Positions 50,938 through 59,232 of a DNA stretch of 64,000 nucleotides are shown here, one piece after another (the stretch's first letter is position 1; the number at the start of each line of letters is the position of its first letter). This DNA comes from DASQPR01 sp963727415 (lineage in GTDB: Bacteria; Actinomycetota; Actinomycetes; Mycobacteriales; Micromonosporaceae). A model generated the notes under the pieces. The model was not told the origin of the DNA. It worked only from the letters and a program-made list of their open reading frames with translations, and did no database searches. The translations under genes and the position numbers were made by a program. Location: the NCBI GenBank assembly GCA_963727415.1, contig CAVSGF010000003.1:620001-684000 (forward strand), in the 5' to 3' direction.

Positions 50938-51441
50938 TTACTGCGGTCGAGCCTCTGGAGTGGCAGGCCGGCCGGTTCGGTGCAGACGCGTGGCCGCGGC
51001 GAAGATGTAACAACCGAGCAGTGCTCCGAGCGTGGACGCCATGAATCGGGCCGGCCCGGGATGCTGAGCGATGCGCAGCACAGACGGCAGACCGAAGCCA
51101 AACACCCAGATCGCGACGATCCCGATAACCCGCGCGACGATCCCGCTAACCCGATAGGGCCAACGTGGCCGATCTGAGGCCAGACTTCGGCCACGCGTCC
51201 ATGGCCAGATCAGTACGACATTCTGTGCCGCCACGATGGGTGCGACATCCAGCGACGTGTCGAGCCATCCAGTCGAGGTCAGCGGCCAAGCCACCGCCAC
51301 TATCACCGATAGCATCACCGCCATCATGACCAGCGGCGTGCGCCAAGCCACGATCCCGTCGAATTGGCCGTCGTCGTCGCGAGGAAGTCCGGCCCAGGCA
51401 CGGAAGCGCTGGTGAAATCTGGCGAGCTTGTCGCTGCTCAC
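50938..51441 (-). CDS. Small integral membrane protein, unknown function
   Basis: About 167 residues with four hydrophobic segments: RTPLVMMAVMLSVIVAVAWP, LDVAPIVAAQNVVLIWPWTR, VSGIVARVIGIVAIWVFGFG and FMASTLGALLGCYIFAAATR. The soluble N-terminus is DKLARFHQRFRAWAGLPRDD. No family recognised. GTG 51441 with GGAG nine bases upstream is chosen over the longer frame to 51798, whose extra sequence is low-complexity and crosses hairpins. Confidence 0.6.
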   Translation of the reverse strand: MSSDKLARFHQRFRAWAGLPRDDDGQFDGIVAWRTPLVMMAVMLSVIVAVAWPLTSTGWLDTSLDVAPIVAAQNVVLIWPWTRGRSLASDRPRWPYRVSGIVARVIGIVAIWVFGFGLPSVLRIAQHPGPARFMASTLGALLGCYIFAAATRLHRTGRPATPEARPQ

Positions 51442-51610
51442 GTCCTGCTCCGAGGGTGAGTCTGGTGGAGGTGAGCGAAGCGTACACAGTGGAGTCCCGT
51501 TCGGGCAGCCAGACCGTTTCCGGTTGTACTCCAGGCGGTGGCTGAGTCGAAGCTTAAACTTTAAAGATCGACTTTGACGGCTCGGCGGCGCGAAGCGTAT
51601 GGGCACACGC

Positions 51611-51646
51611 ACGAACGCCGCCCCGCGGTGCGGAGGCGGCGTTCGT
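51611..51646. terminator. 12-bp perfect hairpin in intergenic region
   Basis: ACGAACGCCGCC (51611-51622) pairs with GGCGGCGTTCGT (51635-51646) around a 12-base loop. The flanking interval 51442-51819 has no supported gene, and no reading frame clearly ends at this hairpin. It resembles an actinomycete terminator without a matching gene. Confidence 0.5.
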
Positions 51647-51738
51647 AGCGGATTCGAGTCCGATCGGGTCACCCGGAAACCGTTCGCGACGGCGACAGCG
51701 CCGGCGCGACCCGTTCCGGTGCCGGTAAGGCTTGGTGC

Positions 51739-51796
51739 GCTTGTTCCTGAACTGCGTGGCTGGGCTGCGGCCTGTGCCGACAGTTCAGGAACAAGC
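51739..51796 (-). terminator. 16-bp hairpin terminator of the erpA-like gene
   Basis: GCTTGTTCCTGAACTG (51739-51754) is exactly complementary to 51781-51796, with a 26-base GC-rich loop. It begins 24 bases beyond the stop of the minus-strand gene at 51820. Confidence 0.75.
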
Positions 51797-51819
51797 ACCT
51801 AGTGGAACGAGCCCGAGGC

Positions 51820-52170
51820 TTAGTGGAACGAGTCGCCGCAGGCACATGAGCCCTGGGCGTTCGGGTTGTCGATCGTGAAGCCCTGCGCGTCGATCCGATC
51901 GGCGAAATCGATCGTGGCACCGGCCAGGTAGGGCGCCGACATGCGGTCGACGACCACCTCGACGCCGTTGAAGTCGGTGACATTGTCGCCCTCGAGCGAG
52001 CGCTCGTCGAAGAACAGCTGGTAGCGCAGGCCGGAGCAGCCACCCGGCTGCACCGCGATGCGAAGCCGGAGGTCGTCGCGACCCTCCTGGTCAAGCAGCG
52101 CCTTCACCTTCTCCGCGGCCACGTCCGTGAGCGCGACGGTCGTCGGAGTCTGCGTCTGCGTGTCGGTCAC
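51820..52170 (-). CDS. erpA: A-type iron-sulfur cluster carrier (ErpA/HesB family)
   Basis: 116 residues. Delivers Fe-S clusters to apoproteins. The three conserved cysteines are in VQPGGCSGLRYQLFFDE and NAQGSCACGDSFH. Also DFNGVEVVVDRMSAPYLAGA and TIDFADRIDAQGFTIDNPNA. GTG start at 52170. Rv2204c equivalent in the same order relative to adenosine kinase and glycerate kinase. The leader contains repeated TCAG(A/G)TCGAACGGC at about 52223-52258, a possible operator. Nearby nadA encodes an Fe-S client. Confidence 0.92.
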   Translation of the reverse strand: MTDTQTQTPTTVALTDVAAEKVKALLDQEGRDDLRLRIAVQPGGCSGLRYQLFFDERSLEGDNVTDFNGVEVVVDRMSAPYLAGATIDFADRIDAQGFTIDNPNAQGSCACGDSFH

Positions 52171-52537
52171 GATGTGCTCCCTGTTATCTCGCTCGGGGTC
52201 TATTTCAGTCAGATCAATTCACTCAGATCGAACGGCGGTTCAATCAGGTCGAACGGCAGTCATGCGTTACTGGCAACGTTAGCCCGTGCTGAAGACATTC
52301 CCATCGTCGCACAACTCGTTGCCGCCCGCCCGGGTCGTTAGATGCGCCACTGCGGCACGCCACCTAACCGACAATTACGACATCAGGCTCAATCTCGCCC
52401 CCGCATCACTGCATGCTCTCCGATCGCGATGCTCTCCGATCGCGGTCGATAGCAACCGAATACCGCGGCGCGTTACCGCAATCGGCGATCTTGCCGGACT
52501 CGAAGTCGGGGAGGCAGCGGATCGCTCGCGCAGCCGG
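52171..52537. other. Intergenic region between erpA-like gene and glycerate kinase
   Basis: About 365 bases, no supported gene. Contains the imperfect direct repeats TCAGATCGAACGGCGGT and TCAGGTCGAACGGCAGT near 52223-52260 and the perfect 16-base tandem described separately. Both flanking genes are on the minus strand; the erpA promoter should lie in the right-adjacent part of this region. Confidence 0.5.
52413..52444. repeat. Perfect 16-bp tandem duplication
   Basis: ATGCTCTCCGATCGCG occurs twice head to tail at 52413-52428 and 52429-52444. Each copy contains the palindrome CGATCG. A recent slippage duplication or an operator pair. Confidence 0.8.
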
Positions 52538-53653
52538 TCACTGCCACTGTGCGGCCAGGCGTGCGCCAAGATCGCGCAAGCCGGCCGCGGCCTCGGCCAT
52601 CGCCCTCTCGGTCGAGCCAAAGTGATCAACTAACGTGTACACGTCGGTGACACCGGCCGCCGCGGCCTCCCGGCGTCCGGCCGACGACTGCCCGGCTATA
52701 ACCAGGCAGGGCAGTCCGCGATCGCGGGCTCCGTGCGCAACCCCGGCCACGACCTTGCCGCGCAGCGACTGGGCGTCCAGCGAGCCCTCTCCGGTGATGA
52801 CCGCATCGGCGAGGTCCAAGGCCTGCTCCAGGCGGGTCAGGTCCCGCACCAGCTCGATGCCCGACCGCAGGCCGCCGCCCAGTGCCAGGATGGCGGCGCC
52901 GAGACCGCCCGCGGCTCCGGCGCCGCGCCGCGCCGCGAGGTTCGACGGGCAGGTCGGCAACGCGTCGGACAGCACATGCGAGTAGTGCTCCAGAGCCGCG
53001 TCAAGAACCAGTACGTCCTCGCGGCTGGCGCCCTTCTGCGGCCCGTACACCGCCGATGCCCCGAAGATGCCGGTCAGCGGGCTGTCGACATCGGTCGCTC
53101 CGGTGAGGCGTACCCCGGACAGACGGGGACTGCCGACGATGTCGGCGCAGGCGGCCAGCGCCGCACCACCCGGCTCCAGGGCGTTGCCCGCGGCATCGAC
53201 CGGTACGCCGCCGAGTGCCGCGATCATGCCGGCGCCGGCGTCATTGGTAGCCGAGCCGCCCAGCCCGATGACCACCTCCGACACACCCGCGTCAATCGCC
53301 GCGGCGATCAGCGGGCCCAGACCGGACGAACTGGTCCGGAGCGGATCGCGCTCATCCGGCTCAAGCAGGTCCAGACCGCACGCGTGCGCGCTCTCCACGT
53401 ACGCCACCGAATCGATCACCAGGATCTCGGCGTCGGTCGGGCGGCCCAGCGGATCGGCCGTTATCACCGGAACCCGCTTGCCCCCAGCGGCGGGCTCGAT
53501 CACATCGATGAAGCCGGGCCCGCCGTCGGCCAGCGGGTGCAGGTCCAGGGTGTCCTCGGGCGCCACCGACGCCCAGCCGGCCGCGATCGCGTCCGCGGCG
53601 GCGCCCGCCGTCAGCGAGCCGGCGAACTTGTCAGGACAAATGAGTACGCGCAC
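52538..53653 (-). CDS. glxK: Glycerate kinase (type I)
   Basis: 371 residues. Phosphorylates glycerate with ATP. RVLICPDKFAGSLTAGAAAD and VEVVIGLGGSATNDAGAGMI-type signature (VVIGLGGSATNDAGAGMIAA) define the family; also DVDSPLTGIFGASAVYGPQK, RRGAGAAGGLGAAILALGGG and DAVITGEGSLDAQSLRGKVV. GTG 53653 is chosen; the open frame continues to 54508 only as a shadow of nadA. Rv2205c equivalent. Divergent from nadA. Confidence 0.93.
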   Translation of the reverse strand: MRVLICPDKFAGSLTAGAAADAIAAGWASVAPEDTLDLHPLADGGPGFIDVIEPAAGGKRVPVITADPLGRPTDAEILVIDSVAYVESAHACGLDLLEPDERDPLRTSSSGLGPLIAAAIDAGVSEVVIGLGGSATNDAGAGMIAALGGVPVDAAGNALEPGGAALAACADIVGSPRLSGVRLTGATDVDSPLTGIFGASAVYGPQKGASREDVLVLDAALEHYSHVLSDALPTCPSNLAARRGAGAAGGLGAAILALGGGLRSGIELVRDLTRLEQALDLADAVITGEGSLDAQSLRGKVVAGVAHGARDRGLPCLVIAGQSSAGRREAAAAGVTDVYTLVDHFGSTERAMAEAAAGLRDLGARLAAQWQ

Positions 53654-53758
53654 GGCGATCACCGTAAACCTTCCCGGCCGGTACCGACGGACAAGGGGTG
53701 ACCACGGGCACATGGCACACGCGTCCCCGCCGCGCACCGATGTGCCTACCATGACGAT

Positions 53759-54928
53759 GTGACCACTACGTGGGTTGAACCGTCCGGTACGCCGGCCGCT
53801 CTGCTGCTGCTCGGCCGCGGCGCCGACTCGAGTTCCGAACGCGGGGTGGACTGCCCCGGCGAACTGCCGCCGCCGAGCGATCCCACCCTGGTCGCCCGGG
53901 CCGCCGCGGCGAAGCAGGCCCTCGGCGACCGGGTCTTCATCCTGGGCCACCACTACCAGCGGGACGAGGTCATCCAGTTCGCCGACGTCACCGGCGACTC
54001 GTTCAAGCTGGCCCGTGACGCCGCCGCCCGGCCGCAAGCCGAGTTCATCGTGTTCTGCGGCGTGCACTTCATGGCCGAGAGCGCCGACATCCTTACCGGT
54101 CCGGATCAGGCCGTGGTTCTGCCGGACCTGGCGGCCGGCTGCTCGATGGCGGACATGGCTGTGCTCAGCCAGGTGGAGGAGTGCTGGGATCGGCTTGCCG
54201 ACCTCGGGATCGCCGACGCGGTGGTTCCGGTGACCTACATGAACTCTTCGGCCGACATCAAGGGCTTCGTGGGCCGCCACGACGGCGTGGTCTGTACGTC
54301 GTCGAATGCCAAGCGGTCGCTGGAGTGGGCCTTCACCCACGGGCAGAAGGTGCTGTTCCTGCCCGACCAGCACCTGGGCCGGAACACCGCGGTCCTGGAG
54401 ATGGGGCTGTCGCTGGACGACTGCGTCCTGTACGACCCGCACAAGCCGGGTGGTGGCCTGACCGACGACCAGCTGCGCGACGCCAAGATGATCCTCTGGC
54501 GCGGGCACTGCTCAGTGCACGGCCGGTTCACTCTGGACGCGGTCAACGAGATGCGCGAGCGGGTCCCCGGCGTGAACATCCTTGTGCATCCGGAATGCCG
54601 GCATGATGTGGTCACCGCGGCCGACTACATCGGATCCACCGAATACATCATCCGGACCATCCAGAGCGCTCCGGCCGGCTCGGCCTGGGCCGTCGGTACC
54701 GAACTCAACCTGGTACGCCGCCTCGCCAATGCGCACCCGGACAAACAGATCATGTTCCTGGAGCGCAGCGTCTGCTACTGCTCCACGATGAACCGGATCG
54801 ACCTGCCGCACCTGGTGTGGTCGCTTGAGGAACTGGTCGCCGGGCGGGTACCCAACCGGATCACGGTCGATCCGGAGACCGCCGCCAACGCCCGCGCGGC
54901 GCTCGACCAGATGCTCGCACTGCCATAA
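53759..54928 (+). CDS. nadA: Quinolinate synthase
   Basis: 389 residues. Condenses iminoaspartate with dihydroxyacetone phosphate to quinolinate in NAD synthesis, using a [4Fe-4S] cluster. The triplicated fold shows RVFILGHHYQRDEVIQFADV, VFCGVHFMAESADIL (first Cys region), DLAAGCSMADMAVL, LVHPECRHDVVTAADYIGST (Cys) and ERSVCYCSTMNRIDLPHLVW (Cys). GTG 53759. Partner genes nadB and nadC are not in the window. Confidence 0.96.
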   Translation: MTTTWVEPSGTPAALLLLGRGADSSSERGVDCPGELPPPSDPTLVARAAAAKQALGDRVFILGHHYQRDEVIQFADVTGDSFKLARDAAARPQAEFIVFCGVHFMAESADILTGPDQAVVLPDLAAGCSMADMAVLSQVEECWDRLADLGIADAVVPVTYMNSSADIKGFVGRHDGVVCTSSNAKRSLEWAFTHGQKVLFLPDQHLGRNTAVLEMGLSLDDCVLYDPHKPGGGLTDDQLRDAKMILWRGHCSVHGRFTLDAVNEMRERVPGVNILVHPECRHDVVTAADYIGSTEYIIRTIQSAPAGSAWAVGTELNLVRRLANAHPDKQIMFLERSVCYCSTMNRIDLPHLVWSLEELVAGRVPNRITVDPETAANARAALDQMLALP

Positions 54929-55343
54929 CGGGCGCGATCTCGCTTCATCCCGGCCGAGGGAGACCTCGCGGCCAGGCTGATAGATCATCAATCCGTAGTG
55001 GTATCGCTACGGTAAGTCAGACTTCTCACATTCGTCCGATTCGCTCCCGCTCGGGCGATGCGAATCTGGCATCACCCGGATATGCTGCCGGAGCGCTCCC
55101 CCGACGGCGACGAGGCCGGCGACTCCGGTCGGGCGCGGCACGTCTCCGGCTTCACGGCCGGAGCCACGCCGCCGTCGCTTCCGCCGTGCTTCGCCCCGCG
55201 CCGCTCGCAGCGTCTCCGTGTGCCCTGACCCCTATGGGTCTCGTCCGGTTCCGCCGAGCCTGGTTCGCCGTGCCCGGTTAACCGGGCGACCTTCGACGAC
55301 CCCGAGCCCGGGACGGCTCGGGCTGTAATGGATCGAGGTTGCC
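54929..55343. other. Control region upstream of murA
   Basis: 415 bases without a supported gene. It holds several dyads: GATTCGC/GCGAATC around 55048-55073, CCGTAG/CTACGG near 54997-55016, the 14-base perfect palindrome CCCGGTTAACCGGG at 55273-55286, and CCCGAGCC/GGCTCGGG just before the murA start (about 55301-55322). The last hairpin could affect access to the murA ribosome site. Confidence 0.5.
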
Positions 55344-56739
55344 TTGACTACTGACGCCCTGGCCGCACCCACGCCTGTCACGACCGGTCTTGAGCGCACG
55401 ACAGGTCGTCGTGCCGGCGATGACGTTCTGCGCGTGCATGGTGGCACCCCGCTCCATGGTGAGATCCGGGTCCGGGGCGCGAAGAACCTGGTGTCCAAGG
55501 CGATGGTCGCCACACTGCTGGGCGACCGCCCGAGCCGCCTGTACGACGTGCCGAAGATCCGCGACGTCGAGGTCGTCCGCGGTCTGCTTGAGCTGCACGG
55601 GGTCCGGGTGAGCGAGGGGCCGGACGGCGAGATGATCTTCGACCCGGCCAACGTGGAGCGCGCCGGCATCGATCAGATCAACGTGCACGCCGGTTCCAGC
55701 CGCATCCCGATCCTGTTCTGCGGTCCGCTGCTGCACCGGCTCGGCCACGCGTTCATCCCGGACCTGGGCGGCTGCCACATCGGCGACCGGCCGATCGACT
55801 TTCACCTCGAGGCGCTGCGCCAGTTCGGCGCGGTCGTCGACAAGACGCCCGAGGGCCTGTATCTGACCGCCCCCAACGGACTGCGCGGCACCAAGTTCGA
55901 GCTGCCGTACCCGAGCGTCGGCGCGACCGAGCAGGTGCTGCTCACGGCGGTACGCGCCGAGGGCGTCACCGAGCTGCGCAACGCGGCGGTGGAGCCGGAG
56001 ATCATCGACCTGATCTGCGTGCTGCAGAAGATGGGCGCGATCATCAAGGTCCACACCGACCGGGTGATCGAGATCGAGGGCGTGCCGCGGCTGGGCGGCT
56101 ACTCCCACCGGCCGATCCCGGACCGGCTGGAGGCCGCCAGCTGGGCCTGCGCCGCGCTGGCGACCCGAGGCGACGATCTTCGTACGCGGCGCCCGGCAGG
56201 CGGACATGATGACGTTCCTGAACGTGCTTCCGAGATCGGCGGCGCGTTCGAGGTGCGACGACAGCTTCGACGGCGGGATCCGGTTCTGGCACCCGGGCGG
56301 CGAGCTTCGAGCGGTCGCGCTGGAGACCGACGTACACCCGGGTTTCATGACCGACTGGCAGCAGCCACTGGTGGTGGCCCTGACCCAGGCTCGGGGCCTG
56401 TCGATCGTGCACGAGACGGTCTACGAGCGGCGGCTCGGCTACACCGAGGCGCTCAACAAGATGGGCGCCACGATCCAGGTCTACCGGGAATGCCTCGGCG
56501 GCACCAACTGCCGGTTCGGCCGGCGCAACTTCATGCACTCGGCGGTGATCGCCGGGCCGAGCAAGCTGCACGCCGCCGACCTGGTCATCCCGGACCTGCG
56601 CGGCGGCTTCAGCCACCTGATCGCGGCGCTGGCCGCCGAGGGTACCTCGCACGTGTACGGCGTCGATCTGATCAATCGTGGCTACGAGGACTTCGAAGCC
56701 AAGCTCGCCGCGCTCGGCGCCCACGTCGAGCGGCCCTGA
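55344..56739 (+). CDS. murA: UDP-N-acetylglucosamine 1-carboxyvinyltransferase, frameshifted
   Basis: First committed step of peptidoglycan synthesis. From TTG 55344 the first frame reads LRVHGGTPLHGEIRVRGAKN, DLGGCHIGDRPIDFHLEALR with the catalytic Cys (fosfomycin site), TKFELPYPSVGATEQVLLTA and GYSHRPIPDRLEAASWACAA. Near 56165 the frame is lost; a second frame briefly gives RQADMMTFLNVL. The third (to TGA 56739) gives DSFDGGIRFWHPGGELRAVA, DWQQPLVVALTQARGLSIVH and LNKMGATIQVYRECLGGTNC. At least three indels occur between 56160 and 56270; the rest is intact. Expected about 465 residues. An inactive murA would be lethal, so base errors are likely. Confidence 0.9.
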
Positions 56740-56801
56740 CCGGTATCGCAACCCGCCGGAACCATCGCCGCGGCGACGCGGCCGGTCCACGGCCCCGCCA
56801 C

Positions 56802-56837
56802 GCATCACCTGCCCTGGCCAAACGGGGCAGGTGATGC
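56802..56837 (+). terminator. Terminator after murA
   Basis: GCATCACCTGCCC (56802-56814) and its exact complement (56825-56837) with a 10-base loop, 63 bases past the murA stop and 50 bases before the DUF3043 gene. Confidence 0.8.
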
Positions 56838-56887
56838 TGGCCATATCGCGGCGGGACCGGTCGCCGCGCGTCAGATAGGCTTGACGG

Positions 56888-57505
56888 GTGCCTACGCTCT
56901 TCCGCCGCAAGTCCAGCGCCGACCTAGCCGAGACCCCCGTCGAGGAGACGGAGGCGGCCACCGCCAAGCGCGGCTACACGCCGAGCAAGCGCGAGCTGGG
57001 CGTCGCCACGCCGAAGCGGACCAGCTCCGGCCGCCGGGTGGGCGGGAGCGCGGTGCCCACGGACCGCAAAGAGGCGGCCGCCGCCGCCCGGGAGCGTCGC
57101 CGCCGGCAGCGGATCGAAGACCGCGAGGCAATGATGCGCGGTGAGGAGCACGCGCTCCTGCCGAGGGACCGGGGGCCGGAACGGGCACTGGTCCGCGACA
57201 TCGTCGACTCTCGCCGTAATGCCAGCTCGTACTTCCTGTTCGGACTGGTCATGGTGCTGTTCCTGAGCATGATCCAGACCCCGACGATGATCGTCGTCAC
57301 CTACGCATTCATGCTCTTCATGCTGCTTACCGTCGTACTCGATGGCTTCGCCCTGAGCCGGCGCATCAAGAAGGTGGTGCGGGCGAAGCTGCCCAAGGCC
57401 CAGCCACGATGGGGAGGCCTGTACTTCTACGGGATCATGCGGTCTACCCAGTTCCGGAAGATGCGAGTGCCACGGCCCCGGGTAAACGTCGGTCAGGAGA
57501 TCTAA
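56888..57505 (+). CDS. DUF3043 family membrane protein
   Basis: 205 residues. The basic, charged N-terminal region (1-95) contains KRGYTPSKRELGVATPKRTS and RKEAAAAARERRRRQRIEDR. Then RDIVDSRRNASSYFLFGLVM and two membrane helices (about 113-130 and 134-155). The C-terminal ends RWGGLYFYGIMRSTQFRKMR. This is the DUF3043 architecture, restricted to actinobacteria, function unknown. GTG start at 56888. Confidence 0.88.
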   Translation: MPTLFRRKSSADLAETPVEETEAATAKRGYTPSKRELGVATPKRTSSGRRVGGSAVPTDRKEAAAAARERRRRQRIEDREAMMRGEEHALLPRDRGPERALVRDIVDSRRNASSYFLFGLVMVLFLSMIQTPTMIVVTYAFMLFMLLTVVLDGFALSRRIKKVVRAKLPKAQPRWGGLYFYGIMRSTQFRKMRVPRPRVNVGQEI

Positions 57506-57521
57506 GGCCCAACTCCGGCCG

Positions 57522-58175
57522 TCAAGGCCGATCCGGCGCGTCGCCGTCGTCGTCGATCGCGTAGTACGCCACCAGCACCTCGACTTGAACTCCGTTCGGA
57601 TCGGAGTGTTTGAGCAGCTCGCGCACCGCGTCCGCGAGCTTGTGCCGGACCTCGTCGGCCTTGTCCGGTGCCACCCGTGCGGTTCCGGACTGGAAGATCA
57701 CGCCACGGGCGCCGTCCGGCCCATCCGGCCCGATGCGTACCCGGCCTCTGCGCACGTTCGCGAGTAGCTCGTCGCGAAAGTCGGTGAACACGCTGGCGGT
57801 CAACATGACCGCCTCGGACCGAAGCTGCGGATCGGTCACCATCTCCGGCGACATCCCGATCGCCAACTGCGCGGTCCGGTACCGCTGCTCGACGATGCCG
57901 GATACCAGCCGGGTCTCGGCAACCTGGATCAGGCCGGCCTCCTCCAGTTGCTTGAGATGCCGGTACAGCTTCGTCTGCGGCTCTGAAAGCCGGGCCGCGA
58001 TCTCCTTAGCCGACATCACCGGCGGCGAGAATTGGGCGTCGTTCATCAACACCCGCAAGATCGCCAGCCGGGTCGGATCGGCGACGATTCGCAGCGTCTC
58101 CACGTCGGTGATCTCGTAGTTGCGGGCCGGTGGATCCAGCGGCACCACTCCGAAGCCACTGGTCGCGTCCGCCAT
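57522..58175 (-). CDS. ArsR-like winged-helix regulator
   Basis: 217 residues. ITDVETLRIVADPTRLAILR, MSAKEIAARLSEPQTKLYRH and LEEAGLIQVAETRLVSGIVE form a winged helix. The C-terminal half (SPEMVTDPQLRSEAVMLTAS, FTDFRDELLANVRRGRVRIG) is a dimer or ligand region also seen in regulators of exporters. ATG 58175 with GGAGACG upstream; the longer frame is a shadow of the divergent gene. Shares a 160-base control region holding clear palindromes with the hydrolase it probably represses. Confidence 0.88.
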   Translation of the reverse strand: MADATSGFGVVPLDPPARNYEITDVETLRIVADPTRLAILRVLMNDAQFSPPVMSAKEIAARLSEPQTKLYRHLKQLEEAGLIQVAETRLVSGIVEQRYRTAQLAIGMSPEMVTDPQLRSEAVMLTASVFTDFRDELLANVRRGRVRIGPDGPDGARGVIFQSGTARVAPDKADEVRHKLADAVRELLKHSDPNGVQVEVLVAYYAIDDDGDAPDRP

Positions 58176-58217
58176 TTCGTCTCCTTGCACGCCGCGAGCC
58201 TCCGACCGCCGGAAGGC

Positions 58218-58257
58218 TGAACAGTTCACATCTTGCCACATGCTCATCCATGTGGCA
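58218..58257. promoter_or_regulatory. Probable operator of the divergent ArsR-like/hydrolase pair
   Basis: Two dyads: TGAACaGTTCA at 58218-58228, and TGCCACATG (58234-58242) facing CATGTGGCA (58249-58257) with a six-base spacer, both perfect. They lie in the 58176-58337 divergent region, the right place and size for an ArsR-family dimer site controlling both transcripts. Confidence 0.7.
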
Positions 58258-58337
58258 TCGTTCATGTTAGCGTGAATGGCAGCGCAAATAAGAATGGGGA
58301 CGCTGTCGTAAACGATCCCTTGGAAGGATGGCCACAC

Positions 58338-59132
58338 ATGACGATGGCGCTTGACGATGGAACCCTGCTCACGGCCAGGTCGGACGGGGCGCGGCTGGGA
58401 TGGCTGCGGCATGGGACGGAAGGTGGGAAGCCGGTCGTCGGACTGCACGGCATGCCTGGCGGACGACACGCGGCGGTGCCAGACCCGGAGACGTTGGCGG
58501 AACTCGAGGTCGACTACGTGACGTTCGACCGTCCCGGCTATGGAGCCTCGACGCGCAGACCGGGCCGAACAGTCGCCTCGATCGCAGAGGACGTCCTTGC
58601 CGTCGCCGATGCTGCGAGCCTGGAGAGCTTTTCTGTCGTTGGCGGTTCCGGCGGTTCTGCTCACGCGCTCGCCGTCGCTGCGCTGGCGCCGGAGCGTGTC
58701 CGCGCGGTGACCTTGATCGTCCCGACCGCACCGCGTGTCGGTAATCCGGCCATGGGCGATGAAGCCTGGTTCGTCGGCATGGACGAGCAGATGGCCGCCC
58801 TTCACCGATTTGCCGCCGAGGGTGAGCCAAGCGTTCGCGCAGCACTCATCGCGATGATGGGGGAAGCGGACGATGTCGTTGACGGGCTGGTGGACGATCT
58901 TGTCTCTATCCATCGCGACTGGGGGTTCGACCTGCGAAAGGTCGCTTGCCCAGTGGGGATCTGGTACGGCACCGACGACGTCAACGCCCCGCCGGCCCAC
59001 GCGCTGTGGCTCGCTGACCATTTGACCGCCGCGACGCTCCGGCTTCAGGCCGGCGACCATACCTGGCCCTCGACTCGCAAACACGAGATCTTCGCTGCGA
59101 TCGCCGACCAGTCCCGGCGGACCATTGAGTGA
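58338..59132 (+). CDS. Alpha/beta-hydrolase
   Basis: 264 residues. GLHGMPGGRHAAVPD (HG motif), YVTFDRPGYGASTRR, SVVGGSGGSAHALAVAAL (nucleophile GGSGGS, Ser present), IWYGTDDVNAPPAHALWLAD (Asp) and LQAGDHTWPS (His). Likely an esterase, lactonase or haloperoxidase-type enzyme; substrate unknown. ATG 58338 has GGAAGG about ten bases upstream; the upstream frame is open to 58233 but crosses the operator. Divergently arranged with the ArsR-like regulator. Confidence 0.88.
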   Translation: MTMALDDGTLLTARSDGARLGWLRHGTEGGKPVVGLHGMPGGRHAAVPDPETLAELEVDYVTFDRPGYGASTRRPGRTVASIAEDVLAVADAASLESFSVVGGSGGSAHALAVAALAPERVRAVTLIVPTAPRVGNPAMGDEAWFVGMDEQMAALHRFAAEGEPSVRAALIAMMGEADDVVDGLVDDLVSIHRDWGFDLRKVACPVGIWYGTDDVNAPPAHALWLADHLTAATLRLQAGDHTWPSTRKHEIFAAIADQSRRTIE

Positions 59133-59232
59133 GCAACCCTTGGTTTCCAGTGCGTGTACGTTGCCTGTGCGTGGTCGAAAGTCCAGCCAGCGGTTCTGGG
59201 CTGCGGTTTAGGCGGTCTCTTGATACTCGTTG

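Noticed and set aside
51648..51668. T-arm-like GGATTCGAGTCCG, possible tRNA end
   Set aside because: Only a 4-bp stem forms, and no matching acceptor stem, anticodon arm or D-arm exists at tRNA distance on either strand.
52538..54508. Glycerate kinase extended to 656 codons
   Set aside because: The extra N-terminal part is antisense to nadA and has no motif; the family N-terminus begins at GTG 53653.
57522..59084. ArsR-like gene extended to 520 codons
   Set aside because: The extension runs antisense through the divergent hydrolase and the operator; ATG 58175 has a good ribosome site and matches the family start.
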